From Calliopum simillimum (lineage: Eukaryota; Arthropoda; Insecta; Diptera; Lauxaniidae): 64,000 nucleotides of DNA. Each line of letters begins with the position of its first letter. Position 1 is the first letter of the stretch. The notes under the pieces were generated by a model. The model saw nothing but the letters and a program-made list of their open reading frames with translations, had not been told where the DNA came from and did not search any database. A program made the translations under genes and the position numbers. Location: assembly GCA_951812925.1 (NCBI GenBank), contig OX638371.1, positions 79,183,697 to 79,247,696 on the forward strand, read 5' to 3'. Below, one piece after another: positions 46,741-57,876 of this stretch.

Positions 46741-47125
46741 AATGAGAGGCCAAAAAGTTACCCAAAATGTATAAAATGTTACCAACTGGCAACGCTGTTG
46801 GTGAATGAAATTTTGAACACAGTACTTTGGGATTCCCTTTTTACATGGGATGTTTGTAATTTACACAGTTTTATTAAGAGTGTAGTGGTTTAAGAGAAAC
46901 TCTAGTTGAACTCCGAAAAGAAAGTAATTTTATTTTGCTGCATACCAACAAGCATGGATCAGATGACATTGTTTGTTTGAGCTTACGGTTAAGTTTTATT
47001 AACGGTATTCGATTGAATGGATGGCTCCTTAAATTATGAAACACTTTTTTTATGAAAGTTATGAAAGTAATTTTGCAATGCGTTACAACTGACATTTCGG
47101 AAAACGGCCCATATACAGAGAAGCA
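46741..47125. other. Spacer, nothing recognised
   Basis: Mixed AT-rich sequence leading up to the second Harbinger-like palindrome; no gene was seen. Confidence 0.45.
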
Positions 47126-47128
47126 TAA

Positions 47129-47937
47129 CACAGGTTTACAAAAAAAAAAAATGTCATGGCGTTTTGACCAGACTATGTGTTTTCTAGGGACTTTGACGTC
47201 CCAAATCCGAATCCGGGGTACGTTTTTTTCCAGAACGTCGGAGAAAAAAGATCTCAAGGTCATATGATTAATTCGCTAAAATTCTGAAACTGATTTTTAA
47301 TCATTAAGCTCTTAGGTCTTAAAAAGAATATGTGATCAAAAAGGGTATCTCGGAACTAGTTTCGGAGATATAGCCATCGGAATATCAGAATATATATCTT
47401 CTATGAAAACCGCTATAAGTTGGGAACCCCTAGATGGATTTGGAAAATATTGATGTCATCTGAAAGGTATTTTGTTGTTGTTATTTTTGTTGTTGTTGTT
47501 GTTGGTATTGTTTATTTATTTGTTGTTGTAATTGAAAAATTTCACAAAATCTTAAAAAAGCTCATATCTCGAAAACTATGAATCCAATGGAAAATATGCT
47601 CAAAACATTTTTATAGGCTGTCAAAATACCTTTCATATGACATCAATATTTTACAAATCTATACAGGGGTTCCCAACTTACAGTGGTTTTTATAGAAGAT
47701 ATATCCGGATCTTCCGATGGCTATATCTCCAAAACTAGGTCCGAGGACTAAGGACTCAATGATAAAAAATTGATTTCAGAATTTTAGCGAATTCATCACT
47801 AAACGACACATGACCTCCATATGACCTTGAAATATTTTTTCTCAGACGTTCTGGAAAAAAACGGACCCCGGATTCGGATTCAAAAACACATAGTCTGGTC
47901 AAAACGCCATGACATTTTTTTTCTTTGTAAACCTGTG
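47129..47937. mobile_element. Harbinger-like palindromic element B, TAA duplication
   Basis: It has the same CACAGGTTTACAAAA ends as the element at 39021, flanked by TAA at 47126-47128 and 47938-47940. It is 809 bp against 881 bp for copy A; the right arm has lost about 50 bp and the (TTG)n loop near 47475-47530 is shorter. It is non-autonomous. Confidence 0.88.
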
Positions 47938-47940
47938 TAA

Positions 47941-49573
47941 TTAAACGTTATAAACTTGTATACGGCATGAATGACTTCAAATTTTTGGGTGATTTTGTTA
48001 ACTTATTTTAGACGACATTTATTCATTTGAGAATTCTATTTAGTTATTAAAACTCTATTTGTTTTTTCTTTTTTATTTCATGAGCACTTTTATTTTTGTT
48101 TCACATAAAAATGTAGCTTAAAAATAAGTTATAAAAGCAAGACAATCTTAACTGCACAACCATTAACTTCCACAAGTCCTAAAAAAATACAATCATCCTT
48201 AAATGTTGTCAATTTAAATGCTTGTAAAAGGATTAAAGAAGTCACTTGTGTAGAATGCAGCTAATAAAGACACATAAACGCATGTAAGACCAAATATTAA
48301 ATGGATATAAGCTGCCTTGACAACGTTCCCAAAATTTTGTGTATTATCGTATGTATGGTAGCTAAGCTTTTAAGGATTCTCTTAACATAAACATTGAGTT
48401 CAATTTTCAGAATGTGCACATATGTATGTAGGATTATTATGCTTCTGCCTTTGTGGCTATATGCTTTGTAAGTAAATACTTAAGGTTGTTATGACATTGT
48501 AAGAAGTTTTCGTGTACATAAGTAGAAAGGTGCTGAATTAGTTTTTCGCATTTTTTGTTTTCAAAAGCAACAGATTAAGCTAGTTCAAAGGCACTTAAAA
48601 TATGAGATTAACTATGGAATTTCAAAAATTCTTATAAATATTGAAGTATTAGGAAAATTTTATTAATATTGTCATGCCATTGAATTTACTTTGATGAATA
48701 TGAAATACATATTTCAAGTTTTATTAAATATTTAAACAAAGTATTTGTAAAATAATTAGCGCACTAATTGAGTGAAATATTTTACTATTAAAAGTAAAGG
48801 TTACGTATTTGTGTAGTATTTTGAATTTATATTTAATGCACGCTATTTGTTCAAATCATTAAACAAAAAATATATATTTGACAAAGCGCTAAACAATCAA
48901 AGCCTAAAAGTGTGCAATGAATTTTTGCCAACAGTTTTAGCTGAAGAAAATAAAGTGTGGTTAGTGTTAAAAAAATTAATGTATGTAACAGTGTCTTAGA
49001 AGAAAATTGAATTGCTGATTTAAATAGCAAAGAGATTGGAATCGTTTGTGATTTTGATTGAAATACAAATCTGAGATCAAACTATTTAACTTCAATTTAA
49101 CTTTTGGGGTCATCTGCTGGCATATGCGAATGCTGTTACCTTCTGTTATCATCTAAATAGACAGTCCAATACGCAGTGATGACGCAGCGCATTAACACTG
49201 CGTAAACTCAATGCCAACAAGAACGCTACTTCCCCTTAGTTGGGGATTGAGCTTCACTGAGGTTATAAAGAGACACTGATAATGAATATGCCATAAGTAC
49301 AGGTAAGCCGCCGGGTAAATTCACCGATCAGCGAAAGACGCAGAACATCGTGCTGCTACAAGAAAAGAGACCTAATCTTTACTGACAAATTTTACTGGAG
49401 AGCTAAATATACATAAGAGATGTGCTAAATTGTGTACGTTTTCAGTTTAGATTACGATTCGGTGCTTAGACATATTCTAAATGTTTTGCAAACGATTAAA
49501 GGTAGATTCAACGATTGAACATCTTAATACGAAATATCCCTTCTTTTCTTATACGAGCTAAAATTGTATGTGT
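47941..49573. other. Intergenic spacer, no gene seen
   Basis: AT-rich and apparently single-copy to about 49100. A GC-richer patch at 49110-49390 includes 'agttggggattgagcttcac' and a donor-like CAGGTAAG at 49302, but no convincing frame. Confidence 0.45.
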
Positions 49574-50110
49574 GTACTTATTAGGGATTCCAATTTTTGG
49601 ACTTTTTGCGATCCCGGGATTTCGGGATCAGAAAATTTTGAATCCCGGGATCCCGGGATTTTTCGGGATTTGTATGAATTTTTTTTCTTTCTAAATAAAG
49701 CTGAATTTAGTATTACAAATTCGTAACATTTTGTATTTTATACCCCTACTACACCCCTACAAAGATATTTTATTTAAAAAGTGTAACAAATATTAAAGAA
49801 AAATTTCTTAAAACAGGTTCATTTCATTAAACAATTCACGCCTTTTTTAAAAAACAAAAAATTCAAAAATACTTATTTACTTCAAAAACGAACATAAAGG
49901 TACATTGCAGCATTATATGCTTAGTTAAGTACATACATAAAATATCATACATATTTAATTATATAAAATAGTGAGATCGAAGTTTTAACAAGTGTTGGAC
50001 TTGAAAGGAATAACTTTTCTTTTAATCAGTTTTATTATTATTAAAATATGTTTTTAGGAAAATTAAAGCATTTATTATTTTATCATCCAATTTATATCTT
50101 AATTTATTAC

Positions 50111-50425
50111 ATATCTGTGGACTTTTGACAAAGCAACCTAAGTCGAGATATGACAATTCTCCAGGAACTTAGTCCTAAATAAAAAATTTAAATATGCTTC
50201 TATTGGTATAATCGCCATGTCTCCATGATTTCTTATTCCAGAGATATAAGGGTGTCCCATAGTTCACGCAAGATTTGAAGTGTATGAAATGTATGGAAAG
50301 AAGTGATTCAATGCTGCATCAACGAAATTGAGCCACATTATTGGAAAGTAGTTAATCAGTTGTTAGGCTCTCCTGAAAAGTTGCCAATTTCGAGTTAGGT
50401 TGTTTTGTCAAAAGTCCACAGATAT
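50111..50425. mobile_element. 315-bp palindromic MITE nested in the hAT element
   Basis: The ends ATATCTGTGGACTTTTGACA and its complement are at 50111 and 50406-50425; the arms extend through 'caacctaagtcgaga'. Insertion inside the hAT element makes it the younger of the two. Confidence 0.75.
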
Positions 50426-50850
50426 ATAACCTCACACCAGGCATTGAAATAAGCTGCAGCAATGCCCTAATTCTGCAGAAATAACTTCAAACCTCAGAAT
50501 ATTGTGAAAAATTGTAAAAAATTATAATAATAATATTTAGCCAAATTCATATTACTTTGTTTTTGAGTTAATCGTTGAAACTAAATACTCATTTTATTTT
50601 GCATATAACCGTTATCTTAGGTGTCTAACCTCCAAATCCGGGCTTAAATGTAGTACTCGGCAACTCTACTGTAAACATATTTTTACAAATACAAGAAAGA
50701 AAATTTCACTATAAATTTTAAATTAAATCATTGCCATGATATCTGTTATTTAATATTATTATTTAGTATACAACAAACACTTGAATAAGGCACTAAAAAA
50801 ATTTTGAAAAAAATTGCAAATAATCAAAAAAAATTCTGCAGTAATATTTT

Positions 50851-50907
50851 TTTTCTTATTTCAATCCCTGCTGCACACGAAAAGCATCTTTCTGATTCAA
50901 CACTTGT
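50851..50907 (-). pseudogene. hAT transposase C-terminal (dimerisation) relic
   Basis: The minus strand reads TSVESERCFSCAAGIEIRK, close to the conserved S(V/A)ESERCFSAAG motif at the C-terminus of hAT transposases. Frames on either side are broken. It confirms the superfamily call for 49582-51133. Confidence 0.75.
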
Positions 50908-51199
50908 TGGTTGAATTGAAAAAAGATAATCGAAAGTTTTCTGGAGAAAATAACCCCAATCAACACCATTAAATCTATAGAGAATAAGTTTTATCTCTAC
51001 TTTAATGTGACTTTTCTGTTATTTAACAAAAAAAAAACTTGCAAAAGAAATCCCGGGATTGGTAGCAATAATCCCGGGATTTTCGGGACTGCAAAAAGGC
51101 TCAAATCCCGGGATCCCGGGACTGAAATCCCTAGTACTTATGTTTGTCTGTGGCCAAACTTTTTCTCAAAATCCGTTGTAGCGATTTTAATGAAATAAA

Positions 51200-52230
51200 G
51201 AATGAGCTTGGCTTGAACATCGTAAATATTCATGAGGAGGCGTGACACTGCCTTAAATTCTAAATTTAATCTGGTCAGACATCACAAACTATGCCATAAG
51301 GAATTTTGATGAAATATGGTTAGCGAGTACCAATACTTTGTAACAAACGAAAAGTGGGCGGCATCGAAGAAGTGCCAAGCCTTTTTTTTGCCTTTAAAAA
51401 TTTTGACTCAATACTACTCGAAAACAACTCCTATAATTTTGACGAAAATTTAAGAAATATTACCCCTTAAAACAAAGATTGATATGTGATATTACGCTAT
51501 AAAAAGAAAACTACGATAACAAAGCAATCTTTTCGAAATTAACCGTGGGGAGACTAAATACTTATATTAGGCTGTAAACTGAAAGTGAGCGATATATTGC
51601 TGGTGGGCGGGGCACCTCCCTTAAAAGTAAAACACGCTAAATGGTTTATCTCGCAAACTGCATAAGATATTTTGATGAAAGCCGTTTCATGCATGTCGAC
51701 CATCAAAAAATAGGGCGGGACCTAAAAAGTGTCATGTCTGCTCTTCAGCAATGAACATTTTTTTTCGAATATTATTCAAAAACGTCTGAAATGATTTTAT
51801 GAAAACTTGGGACATAATACCACTAATAATTTTTAGCTACGAACTTCACCACTTTAATAAGCTGTTAGATTTTATTATAAATCGAACGTTTTATGGCAAA
51901 AAGTGGGCGTATTTGAATAAGTGCCTCGCCAACTTTCCACGATTAGACACTTAATCAAGTTACATCCCCTAAACTATAAAAGCTTTTTTGATAAAATTTG
52001 GTAGATACACGTCAAACGCAAATACCAGACAATGATAAGAAAGTAAGCGTAACCAGATAAGTGCCACGCCCACTTTTAAAATATAAGTTTCACTTCACCA
52101 ACGTGTACTCAGTAATAAGCATATTTTTTCAATCGTAAAGCAATTTGGATTTAAATTTACATGCATAAAAAATCGTGTTAGAAAATGGGCATTTGGTTTC
52201 TTAACTCGTTTCTCATATTTCAGAAAAGCA
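51200..52230. repeat. Series of diverged 'aagtgggcg' short-period units
   Basis: Cores occur near 51353, 51603, 51711, 51901 and 52065, each followed by text such as 'gatgaaatttggt' or 'gccacgcccac'. Unit length is irregular. It is non-coding. Confidence 0.55.
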
Positions 52231-52639
52231 CTGTAAAAATTGACAAACTTTGAACTTCTATTCCTTCAAACTTTAGTTTTTTTATTTTACGATTTCAAAA
52301 TACCACAAACTCAGACGGTTTTGAAAGTTTCCGATGATCGAAGTCTAAATTTATTCAAAATTATATTTTGTTTAGAAAATGGAAAAAAATAATTTCGGAT
52401 CTTGTGAAGATTAGGTACATTTTCTTGTGGAACATTACATATATAAAAATTAGAATAAACTACCATTTAACAAAACCATAAGTCTTGGATCGATTATGTC
52501 CTACGTTTTGAAGATAACATTAGGCATGCTCTCTCCAAATGCTGTTTTTTTGTAAAAAGTCAAACAAATAAAAGGTAATTTGAAAAAAATCAAACATTAA
52601 AAGTAAAAATGAATCTGAAAGAACAACAGGACCTTCATT

Positions 52640-53300
52640 TATCTTAATAAAAAATCATAAAAAAGACCCTTGCATAAAAACCCTCGCATACTCGCATAAA
52701 ACCCTACTAAGTGAAACAAAATAAAATAATATATGGACCTATTTAAATCATAAAACGAATTGCAAGAGCTTATGAGACAAATCTTTAACATACAACAAGA
52801 AAAAGAGATACAACACAACAACAACAAAAGCAACAAAAATCACACGAAGGATATCTCTTTCAGACGCACACTTCAATTTGTTTGGAATATTTTATTCCGT
52901 TCAAATCGAGTTGCACACGAAAAAAAAGAGGAGGAAGAGGACGAAAAACGGTTAACAGCAGCAGCAAACGTAAATTGGGTCATAAAGGACTCAGCGTTTT
53001 GTCTCTTCCATTCCCTGGAGTATGACATATCCATCCACAGTGTTGATGACAACAAAGTTGAGTTGCTGTACCACACAAGTCAGTCATGTGCTCGTCAGCT
53101 GTTTTTTTTTTTTTGTTATGTAGTGCGCCAAAATTGTGCCAACACTAAAAATGGCAAGTTCTCGGAGAAAGTGAAGAAAAAGTTGCTTTACCAGCGCGCA
53201 TTTGGAGTTTTGCTCTCTCGAATCGTTTTGTTTTGTTTTGTTTATTTTGAGTTTTCTCATTTGCTCCGTTTGTTTTGGTAACTCTCTCTCATCTAGTTAT
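52640..53300 (+). other. GC-richer block with GAGA motifs; possible promoter or 5' leader
   Basis: It is less AT-rich than its neighbours and free of recognised transposon ends. GAGA-type motifs (gctctctcg near 53213, actctctctc at 53280) and initiator-like TCAGTC (53091) are present. A 173-codon plus-strand frame (52760-53281) is mostly low complexity (Lys/Asn/Glu runs, Phe runs) and I doubt it is translated. Conceivably the 5' exon or leader of a gene whose body lies outside the window. Confidence 0.3.
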
Positions 53301-53462
53301 ATATCGTGAAGAGGACGTTTCAACGGCTTTTTTATGGACTGTTTCAGATCATAATTTTCTAGAAAAAAATTTGGTCAAAATTGTCAAAAACTTAGTTAAG
53401 GACTGCTTAAATCTTAAGAAAATGCATTAAAAATCCAATTTTAGATATTAAATGATTTTAAA

Positions 53463-53476
53463 GCGCCATCTGGTGA
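53463..53476 (-). promoter_or_regulatory. CTCF-like insulator motif
   Basis: The minus strand reads TCACCAGATGGCGC, matching the general CTCF consensus CCASYAGRKGGCRS at 13 of 14 positions. A single match can occur by chance, but the position next to the GAGA-rich block is suggestive. Confidence 0.35.
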
Positions 53477-54109
53477 AATATTATTTTGTTAACACTTAAC
53501 TTACTTTGTAGTACCTCTCTAACAAGCCTACGATTATATATATGTATTGGAGCAGTTTTTCTATTTTTAGCTGATTTTACATTTTAACTAATACCACCGG
53601 CTCCCTACACTCAAAAAAATTTGTAGGTAAAGTAACAGTCAAAATTTACAGTCAATTTTGAATTTTACAGTTGTAGTTATTTTTACTGTAAAAATAGTCA
53701 TTTTTCTATGAAAATACATTTTTGACTGTTCTTCGACAGTTATTTTTATTTCTACTGTGAAGGTAAGTAAAATATATTTTGCAGTTAAATTTTACAGTCA
53801 TTTCTAGAGATATAAAATGACGGAAATTTACGGTTTTTAACAGTCAAAAAAACTATTATTTTGAGGTCAAAATCAGTCACATATCTAATACGACGCCAAA
53901 AAAGTATTAAGACTTTAAAATTTTACCTTCAGCGCGGCCAAATAGTTTCCCTTTAAAAAACTTTGATAAAATAAAAATTTTTTTATCTAAGTTAGCAAGT
54001 CTTTTCTTGTGTAAAAATTAATAAATTTGTTTATTTGTTTAAAAGACATAAAATAAGATCTGTGAATTTTATTTTCAATTAATAAATTTCTCGATTAAGA
54101 GCCAGACAG

Positions 54110-54213
54110 GATAGTTGGGCAACTATCCGATTCTACATAGCGGCATACGTGAGCGACCACACGAGAGATTTGCTATACAAACTCGATTCAGATAAGATAG
54201 TTGCGCAACTATA
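54110..54213. repeat. Twin palindromes GATAGTTGSGCAACTATC
   Basis: GATAGTTGGGCAACTATC (54110-54127) and GATAGTTGCGCAACTATA (54196-54213) are 86 bp apart. The core ATAGTTGCGCAACTAT is a perfect 16-bp palindrome. They could be the inverted ends of a tiny MITE or paired binding sites. Confidence 0.5.
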
Positions 54214-54579
54214 ATCATGAATTTTAATACATTTTTGTATTATTTTTTCATGCAACAAATTTGTGTCAAACTGTGAGTTAATTTTGTATAGACTCTCAAA
54301 TTATGTTGCTATTAACCACTTATTTCATCCATCTCGTAGATTTCTTCACGAAAACTATTATTTTACTCCCAAAAGGAAAAAATTGTGAAACATTTTACAA
54401 CCCAACTCTGTTTTTGTGAAATATTTTAAAACACAACTCTGTTTGATTTCGTGGCATCGTTTGCTCATTTATTTCATGATTAAAATAATCACCAAATATA
54501 TGATTATTTTAATTATGAATGTCTATGTAAACTAGCCCTTTGCAAATAAAAATGTCGCTAAAAATTCGGCAAAGTGAAC

Positions 54580-55417
54580 GCACCCTTGTTTATACTGAAA
54601 CTTTGATTAAAGTAGTGAATCCAAAGTGGACGCAGAAGAAATTTTCGGCTATTCCGGAGAAGATCGTAAGTTTGATTAAGCAATGTACAGAATTCCAAAA
54701 AAGTGAAAATATTGAAATTGTTTTTATTGTTTTTCATGCAAGATCCCTAGAAGCTCAGCCGTACTCGGTTGAAATCCCGTCAGTGTAGAATCTGTGCGTG
54801 GTCATTTCAAGGGTTATAAAATTCAAAAGTGGACTGAACAGGAGAGAGAAGCAGTCAAATATTAGTAACACAATTTAAGCCCGATTCTAAGAATTTCGCG
54901 CGTGTGCTTGTCTATAATGGACGTTTCAATGGCCCACCCAGCGCTGTAATTGATTTTGATACACGTAAGGTTCACCGACTTTTTGATTAACACGGAAGAA
55001 ACCATTAAGTCCTAATGGCAAACTCACTGGTTATAAAATTTATTTCGAAGAGGTTAAAAGCACCTTTGTGGGTGAGCGACGTGAATACGAGCCACACATT
55101 ACCGATCCCAATAGAACGGCAATGAAAATGGACGGCTTAAAACCAAATACTAAATACAGAATATCTATTGAGGCGACAACAAAAATGGGCGAGGGTGAAG
55201 AGTAAGTATAAAATATGTGATTTGTTATGTGGAATAATCTAATTTGGTTTCTTTTTTTTCCAAAAATAGATATTTGACTGAAAAGCGCACAAGAACCTGC
55301 AACACCTGCATTCATCTGGTATAAGGAACATTCTCACAAAGACTTGGCTAAGTTTAAAGTACAATGCCTATCGAATACGGAGGGACATCCTGGTACACAT
55401 TTCTTCACAAAATATAG
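54580..55417 (+). pseudogene. Nrg: Neuroglian (L1-type cell adhesion molecule) fragment, broken
   Basis: Neuroglian is a neuronal/epithelial adhesion protein with Ig and fibronectin III repeats. Pieces of its membrane-proximal FnIII repeats appear in order: LIKVV (54603), then in a shifted frame DAEEIFGYSGED (54629-54664); ESVRGHFKGYKIQKWTEQE (near 54788); LVTQFKPDSKNFARVLVYNG and PPSAVIDFDT (54864-54965); NGKLTGYKIYFEEVK and GERREYEPHITDP (55015-55115); GLKPNTKYRISIEATTKMGE (to about 55192); PATPAFIW and NTEGHPGTHFFTKYR (55292-55415). Introns survive: GTAAGT donors at 54666 and 55202, with an acceptor at 55268-55269. So this is a genomic copy, not a retrocopy. Deletions, frameshifts and stops make it non-coding. 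It lies inside the transposon 53608-57068. Confidence 0.88.
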
Positions 55418-55596
55418 GTTGGTTGCTGTGTGTTTTTCAAATGTTGGCTGTGTGCTTAACACAACTCATTATAGGCGATGTTTAATTTGATAGAATTTGT
55501 TTTTGCTTAACGTTAGATTAGCGACTGTTAATATTGTTTTTTTAAACCTAGTTTGGTTTGTTAAGTTTTTAATTCTAAGAAAGACTATGCAATCAA

Positions 55597-56577
55597 AAAT
55601 GTCTGAACGGGTGTACTTTCGGAGATATAGCCATCGGAAGATCTGGATATATCTTTTATAAAAAACGGTATAAGTTGGGAATCCCTGAATGCATTTTAAA
55701 AATATTGATGTCATATTAAAGGTATTTTATCGGACTTTGTAATTGCTTTAAAAAATTTTTAAATTTGAGTCATAGTTTTCGAGATAGGACAATTTTTCAA
55801 AAATTCACCCCATTTTTTTCCCCAAAAAAACCTTATTTTTCCCAAAAAATGTATTATTAACCTATAACTTTTATAACTAAATTAGGAAGCCCAATTTATT
55901 TCCTTTCATTTGATATGCAACATGTATCTGAAATTGCATCATTAATAAATTTCTATAGAAAAAAACAAAAATAGACCAAATAATTTCCTTGAAACTAGGA
56001 ACTTTTAACAAGAATGCCAGAACAACAACAACTTTACTACTACAACAACAACTCAATTTGGCTACCAAACTATGTATTGGATATATGATGGACTGATCCT
56101 CGGCCGAAGGCCACCGCAAAGCCAGTGTTGAATTTTTGGGAGTTTTAAATTCTGAGCTGCGGCCGTAGGCCCTCCATTCACCCCTACTCTTATATAAAAT
56201 TACTGTTGTTTAAGTAGTAGTAAAGTTGTTGTATTTGTTGTCTGTTCTGGCATTGTTGTTGTTAAAAGATCCTAATTTTAAGAAAATTGATTTGGGTCAT
56301 TTTTGTTTTTTCTATAGAAATTTATTAAAGATGGAAAAATAACGATTTTTTGCGAAAAAAATGCGGTGAATTTTTGAAAAATTCTCATATCTCGAAAACT
56401 GTCACTCAAATTGGAAAATTTTGTAGAGCAATTATAAAGTCCGGTAAAATACATTTCATATAACATCAATATTTTCAAAATCCATCCAGGGGTTCCCAAC
56501 TTATACTGATTTTTATTAAAGATATATCCCGATCTTGCGATGGCAATATCTCCGAAAGTAGGTTCGACCCGAACCTT
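55597..56577. mobile_element. Diverged Harbinger-like palindrome nested in the transposon
   Basis: The arms pair 'actttcggagatatagccat' (55615) with its complement near 56538-56557, and 'gttgggaatccctgaatgca' near 55675 with the complement of text near 56482-56500. The wording matches the elements at 39021 and 47129 (for example 'atatagccatcggaagatc'). The loop at about 55990-56270 holds 'caacaacaac' and 'gttgttgttg' tracts. No transposase is present. Confidence 0.75.
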
Positions 56578-57070
56578 TTGCTGTTGTTGTTGTAATTAAT
56601 TTCTAGAGCCCTATTTGGGCAAAACAAAAAAACAACAACAGTCGCTTAAGTAAAATTTTTCATTTAAATATAAACTACACAAAATACTGTATTTTCAATA
56701 AATTTTTATAAAATGTAAGCTGCACTAGATGAATAAATCAATAAATAAAAAAAAAAAAAAAATTCGTTATTTAATTTTGACTTTAAAACAATTAAAATAA
56801 CTGTAAATTACAGTTAATCTAGAAAAAACAGTAATTGAATTTTTGACTGTAAAACCATTTAAATAACTGCGATTTACAGTCATTTGATAAAAACAGTTTT
56901 TGTCATTTGACTGTAATTTTTGACTGTCGGTTGCAATAAATTGTAAAAGACAGTAAAAAAAAAAATGACCTACAATTTCCAGTTAAAATGACTGTAAATG
57001 TAATTGGAGTTTTTACAATTGTTTTTACTGTTAAATTTGTTGTTTTTACCGTCATATTTTTTTGAGTGTA

Positions 57071-57496
57071 AGATGGTTTCACAGCAAACCAGACCAGAAT
57101 CTTTTTTCAAAAATCTTGAGGTTTTTAAAAGCGTCAAGATTGTTGTATAGTTTAATTGTCGTAAGGTCGACTGTAAAATGAATCCAACTTTAACCTGAAA
57201 ACTCATACAATTTACAATGGCCCGTAGTTATAGACAAATTTAGACAAATTAAAACCAGGTTTTAAGAGCTTAGAGTATGTAAAAACGCACCGTAAGTTCT
57301 TAAAACCTGGCGCTAATTTGCCTTTTCATAGAAGATAAAGTGCCTTTTCTTATTGTGGCACTTCCCATTTAAGTACTGAAGTTAAGCCAGTGCACAGTGG
57401 TTCCTGCCATAGGTCAAAAATAAAAATCGAAATCAAAATTTTGGAATGAAAAGCATATACACAATCTTTACTATAAACAAGCTTTTTAATAGATAG
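57071..57496. other. Spacer with a hairpin
   Basis: 'accaggttttaagagctta' near 57254 is mirrored by 'taagttcttaaaacctgg' near 57293, a short stem-loop. The rest is unassigned. Confidence 0.45.
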
Positions 57497-57876
57497 TTTT
57501 TATACCCTACACCGAGGGTATATTCATTTTGTCCTTCCGTTTGTAATGCAGAGAAGTAGGAATGGCAGATATAGAAAAGTATATATATTCTTGGTCAGCG
57601 CCACCTCCTGAGTGGATAAGGCCAAGTCCGATGAAATTTGGCATACTGCCTCCGTCGTCAAAGCTAGCGCGTGGAATTGAAATAAGCAAAATCGCTCAAC
57701 GGACACGCCACCCATACAAAAAGTATATTCAATAGGACTATAGGAGTATTTTACACCGCATAAATACTAGGAATAGTTAGCGCAAGCTCTGAGCAAAAAC
57801 TATGCAAATTTTTCAAATTACTGCAGTGTAGGGTATTTAATGTTTGGCCAAGCCAAAGGTAACACCCTTACTAGTT
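57497..57876 (+). mobile_element. DINE-1-like Helentron, copy 5, no internal repeats
   Basis: This copy reads in the forward sense for the family: TATACCCTACACC at 57501, ATATATATTCTTGGTCAGC near 57581, the inverse GTGTAGGGTATTTAATGTTT near 57827, a hairpin TTTGGCCAAGCCAAAGG, and end ACCCTTACTAGTT. At about 380 bp it has lost the 142-bp array altogether, showing how array length varies among copies. Confidence 0.82.

Larger units (their letters stand above)
49582..51133 (-). mobile_element. hAT transposon, defective, perfect 8-bp duplication
   Basis: The inverted ends are TAGGGATTCC and, read inward from the right, TAGGGATTTC. They are flanked by identical GTACTTAT (49574-49581 and 51134-51141). 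Both ends carry clusters of ATCCCGGGAT, at 49613, 49643 and 49651 on the left and near 51050, 51070, 51104 and 51112 on the right, likely subterminal binding repeats. A hAT dimerisation-domain relic reads on the minus strand near 50851-50907. A 315-bp palindrome has inserted at 50111-50425. Confidence 0.88.
53608..57068. mobile_element. TA-flanked TIR transposon carrying a Neuroglian fragment
   Basis: The ends CACTCAAAAAAAT (left) and ATTTTTTTGAGTG (right) are perfect inverted repeats of 13 bp, flanked by TA on both sides (53606-53607, 57069-57070). This fits the Tc1/mariner superfamily. Just inside each end, over about 260 bp, the motif ACAGTCAAA/ACAGTTA and its complement recur many times. 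The interior contains no transposase. It holds two twin palindromes near 54110-54213, a broken intron-bearing Neuroglian segment, and a later palindromic insertion. It looks like a non-autonomous element that captured host DNA. Confidence 0.7.

Noticed and set aside
46874..47263. 129-codon minus-strand open frame
   Set aside because: It runs into the end of a Harbinger-like palindrome and has no recognisable similarity.
52760..53281. 173-codon open frame as a protein gene
   Set aside because: Mostly low-complexity Lys/Asn/Glu and Phe runs from A- and T-rich tracts; no domain, no signal peptide, weak start context.
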